This document shows positions 1 to 6,245 of a stretch of 6,245 nt of DNA, in pieces (the stretch's first letter is position 1; each line of letters begins with the position of its first letter). This stretch comes from an uncultured Flavobacteriales bacterium (GTDB taxonomy: Bacteria > Bacteroidota > Bacteroidia > Palsa-965), in the NCBI GenBank assembly GCA_937974275.1, contig CALJIF010000123.1:1-6245 (forward strand). Direction: 5' to 3'. A model generated the notes under the pieces. The model was given only the letters and a program-made list of their open reading frames with translations, did no database searches and had not been told where the DNA came from. Both the position numbers and the translations under genes were made by a program.

Positions 1-182
1 TTGGGCATTTCAATATCAAGAAAAGCTAAGTCCGGATTCACGAGACCACTGCCATCAACAGCAGCCTTCAAACCATTGTACTTGCCTACAATAGTAACTT
101 CAGGGCAAAATCGCACCAGCAGATTTTCAAGCACGTCACGCGCACTCTCTTCATCGTCAACGATAATGGCCTTTAATGTCAT
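1..182 (-). CDS. Response regulator, N-terminal receiver part (probably LytTR family), cut by window edge
   Basis: The first 60 codons of a minus-strand gene, starting at ATG 182-180 and running off the left edge. The protein begins MTLKAIIVDDEESARDVLEN, a receiver-domain start: hydrophobic strand then the acidic pocket D9-D10-E11. It reaches the phosphoacceptor motif LDIEMP, with Asp56 the expected phosphorylation site. An in-frame TAA at 194-192, with no other start after it, fixes the ATG. It lies 72 bases downstream of a LytS-type kinase on the same strand, so it is very likely the cognate regulator receiving phosphate from His777 of that kinase. The DNA-binding domain is outside the window. 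LytTR is inferred from the partner kinase type and from the receiver's resemblance to LytTR regulators of Bacteroidota; another output domain is possible. No clear ribosome binding site precedes the start. Confidence 0.9.
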   Translation of the reverse strand, partial: MTLKAIIVDDEESARDVLENLLVRFCPEVTIVGKYNGLKAAVDGSGLVNPDLAFLDIEMP

Positions 183-254
183 GCTACAATATTAAAGGTA
201 CTGCCGTTATAATGATTCCAAAATTTACGATCCGCCATTTTCATTTAGCAATGG
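183..254. other. Short intergenic gap between sensor kinase and response regulator
   Basis: 72 non-coding bases, A/T-rich, between two same-strand genes. I see no strong hairpin followed by a T run on the minus strand, so no terminator separates the pair, and no convincing -33/-7 promoter pair. This is consistent with read-through from kinase to regulator. Confidence 0.5.
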
Positions 255-3167
255 TTAGAATTTCCGTTTAACCGGCAGTGTTATGATCACCCGAGTTCCG
301 GAATCCGAAGTGTCGTTAATGTCTTCATAGCGATAGCCCAATTCACCACCGTACATCCGACTCAAAATTGAAAAACGGCTTTTAATTGCGTTGCCTGCAA
401 ACGATTCATGATCGGCCCGCTGACGATTCAGAATTTCACGAGCACGCTCACGTCCAACACCGTTATCCTCTACCGTGCAAACCAGATGATCATTCAGTTC
501 AAAAGTAATTTTCAACTGTTTTGCGCCTTCTTTATGCAACAATCCGTGTATGAGCGCATTTTCAATAAATGGCTGAATCAACATCGGCGGTATCAGGATA
601 TCTTCTATTTCGTTGGTATCAATAGCATACGCTAGTTCCTCCTTAAACCGCAACTTTTCTAACGACAGATACAATTCCAGTAATTTAATTTCCTGCTCGA
701 ATTCAATAAAATCTTTGTCCGAATAATTCAGGGTGCGTCGTACCAAATTTGAAAACTTGGTGATAAATGAATACGAATTATCAATATCACCCTTCAACAC
801 TAAATCTTGAATCGAATTAAGTGAATTGAAAATAAAATGCGGATTCATTTGCGACTGTATCGCCGTGAGTCGCGAAGCATGAAGTTCATTTTCCAGTTTT
901 GCTTTTTTACTTTGCGCTTTCAATCGCAACAAAAACAACACGACCAATACTGCAACAATCGCCGCAATTACTAATGCTGTAAACCACCATCGCGAATAAA
1001 ATGGCGCTGCAATTGAAAACTGATAAACAATCTCCTTACTAAATACTCCTGCATTTTCTGCTTTAACTATAAAGGTGTAATCGCCCGGTGCAAGCGCGTT
1101 ATACACAATCACGTGATCGTCATAACCGGTAACGGTCCATTTATCGGAATAACCTATCAATCGAAAATGATAACGTATACTTTCTTTGTATTTTAAAGTT
1201 GGCACCGACAAGACAAATGTCAACTTTCGCTGATCGCTTTGTAATTCAACACCGGTCACATACACGAACGGACTGTCGTTTACAAAAATCTCAGCAACTG
1301 CAAGAGCCGGTGGTTTAACAGAAGTATTTATCAAATCATTGTCAAAAAGCTGAACACCTTTAGAGTGACCAATGATAAAATCATCGCTGCGCACTTCGAA
1401 ATCATATAACCTATTTGTAGAAAAACCGTAAGCAGTATTGAGTTGCAGGGCTACCGCTCCATCTTTTTGCAGTATAAGAAAACCTCCTGTAGTGATGGCA
1501 TATATTTTTTCATCGACCACGTCAATCTTCAGAAAATCAGCAGCACCTATAACCGTTTTAGGTTGGAGCAATCCTACATAACTACTCTCTTTCCACTTTT
1601 CAACGCCGCCATTTACTGCCAGATACAACAAACCATTCGACCAACACAGGTCGTTTGCGAATGCAGGTGAATTGTTCTTCAATAATGGAGTAACATTATT
1701 ATTTAAATCCACTTGTTGAACACCACCCGAAGTAGCAACGTAAACCATTTTACTTGTTGGAGAATATGTCACCGCGTAACTACGCATCCGTACATCAGGA
1801 AGTGCGAACAATTGAAAAGTTCCGTCATGCTTTATATTCAGGCGAACTAATCCGGTGTTCATCGCGAAATAGAACAACGTATCGTTGATCTTAACCACAT
1901 CTTTCAATGAACTTCGCGAAACAATTTGAATTTGACGCGTTGCTTTATCCAAAACCTTAACGGCTCCATCGTCAAAAAACACATATCGCGAATCCGGAAA
2001 ATTGAAGAGCGCATGCATAGGTCGCGATCCGGAATTACTTAATGTACTGTACGAACCATTGTTATAAACCAGCAATTCTCCCGTTACTGTACCAAGTAGA
2101 ATTCCTAATGAGGAATCTGCTGCAACACTAACAATAGACTTGTCACCGGGAATAGGCAATACATCAGGCACGTTTAAATCGGGAATAACAATGATACCGT
2201 GATGAAACGTGCTCAACAACAGATTGCCCTCCGCATCTTTAAATACATCTGCTATCAAATAATTACCGTACCACGGCTGCGTCAATATTTTTGTACTTGT
2301 AAAAACACGAACACCGGAAATCACATCAGCTATCCACAACTGGTCATTTTCGTTGTAAAATCGCATGGCTTCTCGCTTCGCATAAATATCCGTACCGGGA
2401 AGCGCTTTCAGAGTCAGCGTTGTTTCGTCAAATTCGAACAACTGTTTATTTTCTGTGCTGATGGCCATGGCTTGTTGCCCCAACCTAAAAAACTTCAACA
2501 CCCCATATATGGAATCGCCTTTTACTTGAAGTCTTTTGTAGCCTGATTTGCCATTTGCGTATACCAAAACAGAGTCAGTAGCTATTTTGTGACAAACTGT
2601 TTGTCCGGAACGCAACACAAAAGGAAATCCGTAATACGCACGTCGTGGCTGTGCAACGGGCAAGCGTTGCCCACCTGAATTAAACACCAATAATGTTTTG
2701 GTAACAACAAGTAACTCGTCGTCGGGGGAAACAGAGAGATAAATATCCGCTGCTCGCTCTTGTTCTTTCAACTCATAAAACACAGCACATGAATCATCTT
2801 TGATACGTATGATCTGATTATTCAGGTTGTATGCGAAAATATCGCCTAGGGAATTGGCAACGAAACCAAACAATGACGGACTGGTAGAACCCGCACATTG
2901 TTTTTTTATAAACTTATGCGAATCGTACCGATACAGCCCCTGATCCGTCGCAATCCAGTAATTCAGACGATTATCCTGAATTACATCATAGATCTGTACA
3001 CCTTCAAACTCCTTTTGCCCAAGGAAAAAATGAGAAGGTTGTTGCTGAGCATGAATAGTGGTTGCGCAACCAAGCAATACAAATAACACCAACAAACGAA
3101 TACGACTTTGTATTCCATCGTGCAACACAGTGTCGCGGCGTGTTATGAAGTTGTGTGTTTTAATCAA
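255..3167 (-). CDS. Periplasmic-propeller sensor histidine kinase, LytS/His_kinase (PF06580) type
   Basis: A 970-residue membrane sensor kinase. Order of parts: signal-peptide-like hydrophobic stretch about 24-38 with a likely cleavage after IHA40; a periplasmic beta-propeller about 55-615, with repeat units of the reg_prop kind (for example YWIATDQGLYRYD at 70-82 and MVYVATSGGVQQVD at 474-487); a Y_Y_Y domain about 650-720; one transmembrane helix about 727-748 followed by basic residues (cytoplasmic side); a short charged linker; a His_kinase domain with QMNPHFIFN and phospho-acceptor His777; and an HATPase domain with N-box PFIENALIHG (Asn870) and G-box DNGVG (901-905). No receiver or AraC domain is fused, so it is not a hybrid one-protein system; the regulator is the next gene. 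The start is uncertain: the frame has no ATG between the stop at 3210-3212 and residue 268, so TTG at 3167 (7 bases after purB), GTG at 3128 or a nearby TTG must be used. The ligand is unknown. Confidence 0.93.
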   Translation of the reverse strand: MIKTHNFITRRDTVLHDGIQSRIRLLVLFVLLGCATTIHAQQQPSHFFLGQKEFEGVQIYDVIQDNRLNYWIATDQGLYRYDSHKFIKKQCAGSTSPSLFGFVANSLGDIFAYNLNNQIIRIKDDSCAVFYELKEQERAADIYLSVSPDDELLVVTKTLLVFNSGGQRLPVAQPRRAYYGFPFVLRSGQTVCHKIATDSVLVYANGKSGYKRLQVKGDSIYGVLKFFRLGQQAMAISTENKQLFEFDETTLTLKALPGTDIYAKREAMRFYNENDQLWIADVISGVRVFTSTKILTQPWYGNYLIADVFKDAEGNLLLSTFHHGIIVIPDLNVPDVLPIPGDKSIVSVAADSSLGILLGTVTGELLVYNNGSYSTLSNSGSRPMHALFNFPDSRYVFFDDGAVKVLDKATRQIQIVSRSSLKDVVKINDTLFYFAMNTGLVRLNIKHDGTFQLFALPDVRMRSYAVTYSPTSKMVYVATSGGVQQVDLNNNVTPLLKNNSPAFANDLCWSNGLLYLAVNGGVEKWKESSYVGLLQPKTVIGAADFLKIDVVDEKIYAITTGGFLILQKDGAVALQLNTAYGFSTNRLYDFEVRSDDFIIGHSKGVQLFDNDLINTSVKPPALAVAEIFVNDSPFVYVTGVELQSDQRKLTFVLSVPTLKYKESIRYHFRLIGYSDKWTVTGYDDHVIVYNALAPGDYTFIVKAENAGVFSKEIVYQFSIAAPFYSRWWFTALVIAAIVAVLVVLFLLRLKAQSKKAKLENELHASRLTAIQSQMNPHFIFNSLNSIQDLVLKGDIDNSYSFITKFSNLVRRTLNYSDKDFIEFEQEIKLLELYLSLEKLRFKEELAYAIDTNEIEDILIPPMLIQPFIENALIHGLLHKEGAKQLKITFELNDHLVCTVEDNGVGRERAREILNRQRADHESFAGNAIKSRFSILSRMYGGELGYRYEDINDTSDSGTRVIITLPVKRKF

Positions 3168-3174
3168 TTGCTTT

Positions 3175-4518
3175 TTAAATGCCCGTGTAGTTGGCGGGGG
3201 TAATATGTTTCAATTCCGACTTAACAGCATCAGACACATTCAGTGTATCAATAAATTCTATTAATGATTGTTGTGTGATGTGCGCGTTTCCTCTTGTTAA
3301 AGCCTTCAATGCTTCATAAGGTTTGGGATATCCTTCGCGACGTAAAATAGTTTGAATTGCTTCCGCCACAACCGCCCAGTTATTATCTAAATCTGTAGCG
3401 ATGGCATCTTCGTTAACTATCACTTTGCTTAAACCTTTTTCCAAAGATTTAAAAGCAATCATCATGTGAGCAACCGGAACACCAACATTTCTTAGTACAG
3501 TAGAATCCGTTAAGTCACGCTGTAAACGAGAGATCGGCAATTTAGCAGACAAGTGTTCGAGCAATGCGTTCGCCAAACCTAAATTACCTTCTGCATTTTC
3601 GAAATCAATCGGATTTACTTTGTGCGGCATTGCAGAAGAGCCAACTTCACCTTCTTTCAACTTCTGTGTGAAATAATTCATGGAGATATATGTCCAGAAA
3701 TCGCGACACAAATCAATCAAGATCGTATTGATCCTTTTCAGTCCATCGAAATATGCCGCCAGATGATCGTAGTGTTCAATTTGAGTAGTCGGATGCGATC
3801 GTTTCAAACCTAATGATGCCACAAAAGAATCACCAAATGCATTCCAGTCATACTGAGGATAAGCAACATGATGCGCGTTAAAATTACCCGTTGCACCACC
3901 AAACTTGGCAGCAAAAGGAATTTGGTGCAACAAACGAAGTTGTTCCTGAATACGCACCACAAATACTTCGATTTCTTTACCCAAACGAGTAGGAGACGCC
4001 GGCTGTCCGTGAGTGCGCGCCAACATAGCAATAGACTTCCACGATTCCGACTTATTAATCAAGTCGGTAACAATGTTCCCGATCGCAGGCAACACCACAT
4101 TTTCATGCGCTTCTTTGATCAGCAATGGTGTTGCCATATTATTGATATCCTGCGACGTTAAACCAAAATGAACAAACTCTTTAGACGATGTTAAACCCAG
4201 CTCATCAAACACCTCCTTCATGAGATATTCAACTGCCTTCACATCGTGATTGGTGGTTTGTTCAATTTCTTTTATGCGTACCGCATGTTTTGGCTTAAAA
4301 TTGAGGTACAAGTGCTCGCGCAACTTCGTATAAACTGATTTGTCTACTTTAAGCTGCGGTAACGGAAGTTCGCACAAGGCGATAAAATATTCTGTTTCCA
4401 CGCGCAATCGATATTTGATGAGTGCACCTTCCGAGAAATAATCACGAAGTGCGGCGGTTTGCTTGGCATAACGACCATCAACAGGAGAAACTGACCAAAT
4501 AGCAGATAAATCAGACAT
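3175..4518 (-). CDS. purB: Adenylosuccinate lyase
   Basis: A 447-residue cytoplasmic enzyme of the fumarase/aspartase superfamily, normally a homotetramer. It cleaves SAICAR to AICAR plus fumarate in de novo purine synthesis and adenylosuccinate to AMP plus fumarate. The N-terminus SVSPVDGRY (9-17), TTNHDVKAVEY (88-98), HFGLTSQDINN (117-127), ARTHGQPASP (167-176, His170 the likely general acid), TTQIEHYD (244-251) and the signature GSSAMPHKVNP (293-303, one of whose serines is the catalytic base) are all intact, followed by QRDLTDSTVLRN (333-344). It matches the E. coli type of PurB nearly end to end and stops at ITPANYTGI, about 10 residues shorter at the C-terminus than the E. coli enzyme, with all catalytic parts present. 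The ATG start agrees with the family N-terminus; no Shine-Dalgarno is evident. It is first in a leftward block with the kinase and regulator and is divergent from crtI. Confidence 0.97.
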   Translation of the reverse strand: MSDLSAIWSVSPVDGRYAKQTAALRDYFSEGALIKYRLRVETEYFIALCELPLPQLKVDKSVYTKLREHLYLNFKPKHAVRIKEIEQTTNHDVKAVEYLMKEVFDELGLTSSKEFVHFGLTSQDINNMATPLLIKEAHENVVLPAIGNIVTDLINKSESWKSIAMLARTHGQPASPTRLGKEIEVFVVRIQEQLRLLHQIPFAAKFGGATGNFNAHHVAYPQYDWNAFGDSFVASLGLKRSHPTTQIEHYDHLAAYFDGLKRINTILIDLCRDFWTYISMNYFTQKLKEGEVGSSAMPHKVNPIDFENAEGNLGLANALLEHLSAKLPISRLQRDLTDSTVLRNVGVPVAHMMIAFKSLEKGLSKVIVNEDAIATDLDNNWAVVAEAIQTILRREGYPKPYEALKALTRGNAHITQQSLIEFIDTLNVSDAVKSELKHITPANYTGI

Positions 4519-4536
4519 AGAAATTGCGGTTAAAGC

Positions 4537-4545
4537 GCGAAGGTA
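4537..4545 (-). promoter_or_regulatory. Weak candidate -7 element for purB
   Basis: Read on the minus strand this is TACCTTCGC, one base from the TAnnTTTG form common in Bacteroidota. It would give a leader of only about a dozen bases before the purB ATG. A second candidate on the same strand, CACTTTTGC at 4563-4555, would give a more usual leader of about 30 bases. Neither has a clear -33 TTG partner. Confidence 0.2.
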
Positions 4546-4603
4546 CTAATTCTGCAAAAGTGGTTTGTGTATAACTTTCAGGGAAATCAATCCTGCTATT
4601 TCT

Positions 4604-4611
4604 TAGCTTTA
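4604..4611 (+). promoter_or_regulatory. Weak candidate -7 element for crtI
   Basis: TAGCTTTA matches the Bacteroidota -7 consensus TAnnTTTG except at the last base. If used, transcription would start at about 4616 and the inverted repeat at 4625-4649 would lie in the leader. No TTG is found at the expected -33 position, so this is tentative. TAACTTTC at 4572-4579 is an equally good match by consensus. Confidence 0.2.
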
Positions 4612-4612
4612 T

Positions 4613-4668
4613 AGAACATTGGGCGAACAATTCGGAATATAGATTGTTCTTGAAACAGGGTTGCCCAA
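4613..4668. promoter_or_regulatory. Nested inverted repeat upstream of crtI (candidate operator or leader hairpin)
   Basis: GAACAAT (4625-4631) and ATTGTTC (4643-4649) form a perfect 7-base inverted repeat with an 11-base spacer. An imperfect extra copy, GAACATT (4614-4620), lies 11 bases, about one helical turn, before the left arm. Outside the dyad, TTGGGC (4619-4624) abuts the left arm and GCCCAA (4663-4668) lies 13 bases past the right arm, so a bulged longer helix is possible in RNA. The dyad ends 36 bases before the crtI ATG. It could bind a dimeric regulator or fold in the crtI leader. The role is inferred only from symmetry and position. Confidence 0.4.
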
Positions 4669-4685
4669 AACCGCCCTTTACTTCT

Positions 4686-6179
4686 ATGCCTCATGTAATT
4701 GTTATCGGTTCCGGCTTTGCCGGACTTTCTGCCGCCTGTAACCTCGCCAAAGCGGGTTACCGTGTGACTGTTGTCGAAAAAAACAGCGGTCCCGGAGGGC
4801 GTGCAAGAAAATTTCATGCGGAAGGTTTCCTGTTTGACATGGGACCCAGTTGGTACTGGATGCCGGAGGTTTTTGAATCGTTTTTCAATCGTTTCGGTAA
4901 AAAAGTAAGTGACTACTACGATCTGAAAAGGTTGGATCCTTCATACCGTGTGGTATATGGAAAAAACGACGTGCTTGATGTTCCTGCATCTGTTCCAGAA
5001 TTGGGCAAAAAATTAGAAGAGTTGGAACCCGGAAGCAGTCTCAAATTGAAGAAATTTCTGGACGAGGCACAATACAAATATGAAGTCGGTATAAATGAAT
5101 TGGTGTATAAACCGGGGCTTTCTCTCGGCGAATTTGCAGATTGGAAGTTGTTAACCGGCGCTCTGAAACTGGACGTGTTTAACGACATGTCCTCTCATGT
5201 GCGCAAGTTCTTTAAACATCCGAAAATTGTTCAATTGATGGAATTTCCGGTTTTGTTTTTGGGTGAAAAACCTGAAAATACGCCGGCTCTGTATAGTTTA
5301 ATGAACTATGCTGATATCGCGTTAGGCACCTGGTACCCGGATGGAGGAATGCATAAAATTGTGGAAGGCATGGTGCAGCTGGCCGAGGAGTTGGGTGTTT
5401 CCATTCAGTACAACCAAAACGTGGAGCGTATTGAAGTTGCCGACAACAAAGTACAAGGTGTTGTGGTGAACGGCAAGTTGCTTAAGGCGGAAATTGTTGT
5501 TGCCGGTGCAGATTATCATCATGTGGAGCAACATTTATTGCCGAAAGCTTATCGCCGATACGATGAACAATATTGGAACAAGCGAAAAATGGCCCCTTCG
5601 TCGTTGCTGTTTTATCTAGGCATCAATAAACGCGTTCCGAATTTGTTGCATCATAATTTATTTTTTGATGAGTCGTTTAAGGACCACGCCAAAGAAATTT
5701 ATGATCATCCCAGATGGCCTGAAAAGCCCTTGTTCTATGCTTCTGCCCCGTCAAAAAGTGATCCGGCGGTTGCTCCGGAAGGCTGTGAAAACCTATTCCT
5801 TCTGATTCCCGTGGCTCCGGGACTGGAGGATAACGAGGAAATTCGCGAGAAATACTACCACTTATTGATGGACCGGTTGGAAGCACATACCTGCGAAAAT
5901 ATTCGTGACCACGTGATTTACAAACGTAGTTATGCCCATGCCGATTTTATTGGCGATTACAATGCGTACAAAGGAAATGCATATGGTTTGGCCAATACTT
6001 TAATGCAAACTGCCATTTTAAAACCATCGCTCAAAAACAAAAAGCTTTCTAATTTGTATTATACCGGTCAGCTTACTGTTCCGGGGCCGGGAGTTCCTCC
6101 TTCGCTGATTTCCGGAATAGTTGTCACTGATGTTATTAAAAAAGAACACCCCCTGAAAGCCCATGAAGCAGTTATTTGA
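4686..6179 (+). CDS. crtI: Phytoene desaturase, CrtI type
   Basis: A 497-residue FAD-dependent desaturase that introduces double bonds into phytoene, giving coloured carotenoids such as lycopene. The N-terminal dinucleotide-binding fold has VIVIGSGFAGLSAA (4-17, G8-x-G10-x-x-G13), the ribose-binding Glu31 and the GPGGRAR turn (35-41), then FDMGPSWYWMP (50-60). The C-terminal family signature is NLYYTGQLTVPGPGVPPSLI (456-475). Regions such as VAGADYHHVEQHLL (272-285) and KGNAYGLANTLMQTA (429-443) match Bacteroidota CrtI proteins as I recall them. ATG 4686 was chosen over TTG 4644: the extra 14 residues would precede the first strand of the FAD fold, and the TTG lies inside an inverted repeat. 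crtB starts within its last codons, which supports phytoene rather than another carotenoid as substrate. The number of desaturation steps cannot be read from the sequence. Related CrtN, CrtD or CrtO functions are less likely. Confidence 0.95.
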   Translation: MPHVIVIGSGFAGLSAACNLAKAGYRVTVVEKNSGPGGRARKFHAEGFLFDMGPSWYWMPEVFESFFNRFGKKVSDYYDLKRLDPSYRVVYGKNDVLDVPASVPELGKKLEELEPGSSLKLKKFLDEAQYKYEVGINELVYKPGLSLGEFADWKLLTGALKLDVFNDMSSHVRKFFKHPKIVQLMEFPVLFLGEKPENTPALYSLMNYADIALGTWYPDGGMHKIVEGMVQLAEELGVSIQYNQNVERIEVADNKVQGVVVNGKLLKAEIVVAGADYHHVEQHLLPKAYRRYDEQYWNKRKMAPSSLLFYLGINKRVPNLLHHNLFFDESFKDHAKEIYDHPRWPEKPLFYASAPSKSDPAVAPEGCENLFLLIPVAPGLEDNEEIREKYYHLLMDRLEAHTCENIRDHVIYKRSYAHADFIGDYNAYKGNAYGLANTLMQTAILKPSLKNKKLSNLYYTGQLTVPGPGVPPSLISGIVVTDVIKKEHPLKAHEAVI

Positions 6180-6245
6180 TGATATCAGTATTCGTACCAG
6201 CCTCAATGTGACGCGATCGTATAGCACGTCGTTCTCATTGGGCAT
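6163..6245 (+). CDS. crtB: Phytoene synthase, N-terminal fragment, cut by window edge
   Basis: An ATG at 6163 opens a new frame (+1 relative to crtI) that reads MKQLFDDISIRTSLNVTRSY and continues STSFSLG up to the edge, 27 complete codons. This matches the N-terminus of CrtB-type squalene/phytoene synthases, in which a YSTSFSLG-like motif follows a short first helix. The enzyme condenses two geranylgeranyl diphosphates to phytoene, the substrate of the upstream gene product. The start overlaps the crtI end by 17 bases, with a GAAAG stretch just upstream (6155-6159) as a possible weak ribosome binding site, so the two are probably translationally coupled in one transcript. The active-site aspartate motifs lie outside the window, so completeness and activity cannot be judged. 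Confidence 0.88.
   Translation, partial: MKQLFDDISIRTSLNVTRSYSTSFSLG

Larger units (their letters stand above)
4519..4685. promoter_or_regulatory. Divergent intergenic region between purB and crtI
   Basis: A 167-base non-coding gap between two outward-reading genes, so both promoters are expected here. It is A/T-rich in its middle part and carries a nested inverted repeat nearer crtI. Weak matches to the Bacteroidota -7 element (TAnnTTTG) occur on both strands, but none is paired with a convincing -33 TTG at the usual distance. No small gene is supported. Confidence 0.6.

Noticed and set aside
1..195. Plus-strand open frame of 64 residues at the left edge
   Set aside because: It is antisense to the receiver domain coded on the minus strand, whose conserved residues (D9-D10, Asp56 in LDIEMP) are unmistakable.
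183..254. Possible internal promoter or hairpin between kinase and regulator (TAAATTTTG on the minus strand; AAAAT/ATTTT arms)
   Set aside because: The -7-like string is one base out of register with TAnnTTTG, has no -33 partner, and the 5-base A/T arms are expected by chance in A/T-rich DNA.
2199..2546. Plus-strand open frame of 115 residues inside the kinase gene
   Set aside because: It is antisense to the propeller-coding region, with no recognisable domain, no ribosome binding site and a composition expected of a shadow frame.
3868..4161. Plus-strand open frame of 97 residues inside purB
   Set aside because: It is the complement of a highly conserved enzyme core; no family resemblance and no separate promoter or spacing signal.
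4644..4685. Upstream TTG start for crtI adding 14 residues
   Set aside because: The extension precedes the first beta strand of the FAD fold, has no family counterpart as far as I can recall, and its TTG lies in the right arm of the inverted repeat; ATG 4686 fits better.
4596..4817. Minus-strand open frame of 73 residues across the purB-crtI gap
   Set aside because: It overlaps the FAD-binding start of crtI on the other strand and shows no recognisable motif; the reading is better explained by chance.
4519..6245. A direct regulatory link between the two-component system and the carotenoid genes
   Set aside because: They lie in the same neighbourhood but are divergent and separated by purB; no shared binding site can be shown from this sequence.

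Overview
The window looks like a chromosomal segment from a member of the Bacteroidota. Four things suggest this: a CrtI phytoene desaturase with the sequence style of that phylum followed directly by crtB; a LytS-type sensor kinase carrying a two-component-regulator propeller and a Y_Y_Y domain; a LytTR-style response regulator; and starts that lack clear Shine-Dalgarno sequences. Base composition appears moderate (low to mid 40s % GC by eye) and similar throughout, with no sign of mobile DNA, RNA genes or CRISPR.

Layout. A leftward (minus-strand) block runs from 4518 down to the left edge: purB (adenylosuccinate lyase, 4518-3175), then after only 7 bases a 970-residue periplasmic-propeller sensor histidine kinase (3167-255), then after 72 bases the first 60 codons of a response regulator (182 to the edge). 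A rightward block starts at 4686: crtI (phytoene desaturase, 4686-6179), overlapped by 17 bases by the first 27 codons of crtB (phytoene synthase, 6163 to the edge). The blocks diverge from a 167-base intergenic region (4519-4685) that should hold both promoters and contains a clear inverted repeat.

How the genes work together. crtB and crtI make and desaturate phytoene, the entry to carotenoid (probably yellow/orange pigment) synthesis; later steps would lie beyond the right edge. The kinase and regulator form a cognate pair: an extracytoplasmic signal is read by the propeller, passed through Y_Y_Y and a single membrane helix to a His-kinase core, then to the receiver aspartate of the regulator. 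PurB is a housekeeping purine enzyme; its tight spacing to the kinase suggests co-transcription, but nothing shows a functional link between purine synthesis and the signalling pair.

I see no strong evidence for a previously undescribed system. The points most worth a second look are the dyad upstream of crtI, the non-ATG start of the kinase coupled to purB, and the unknown ligand of the propeller sensor.
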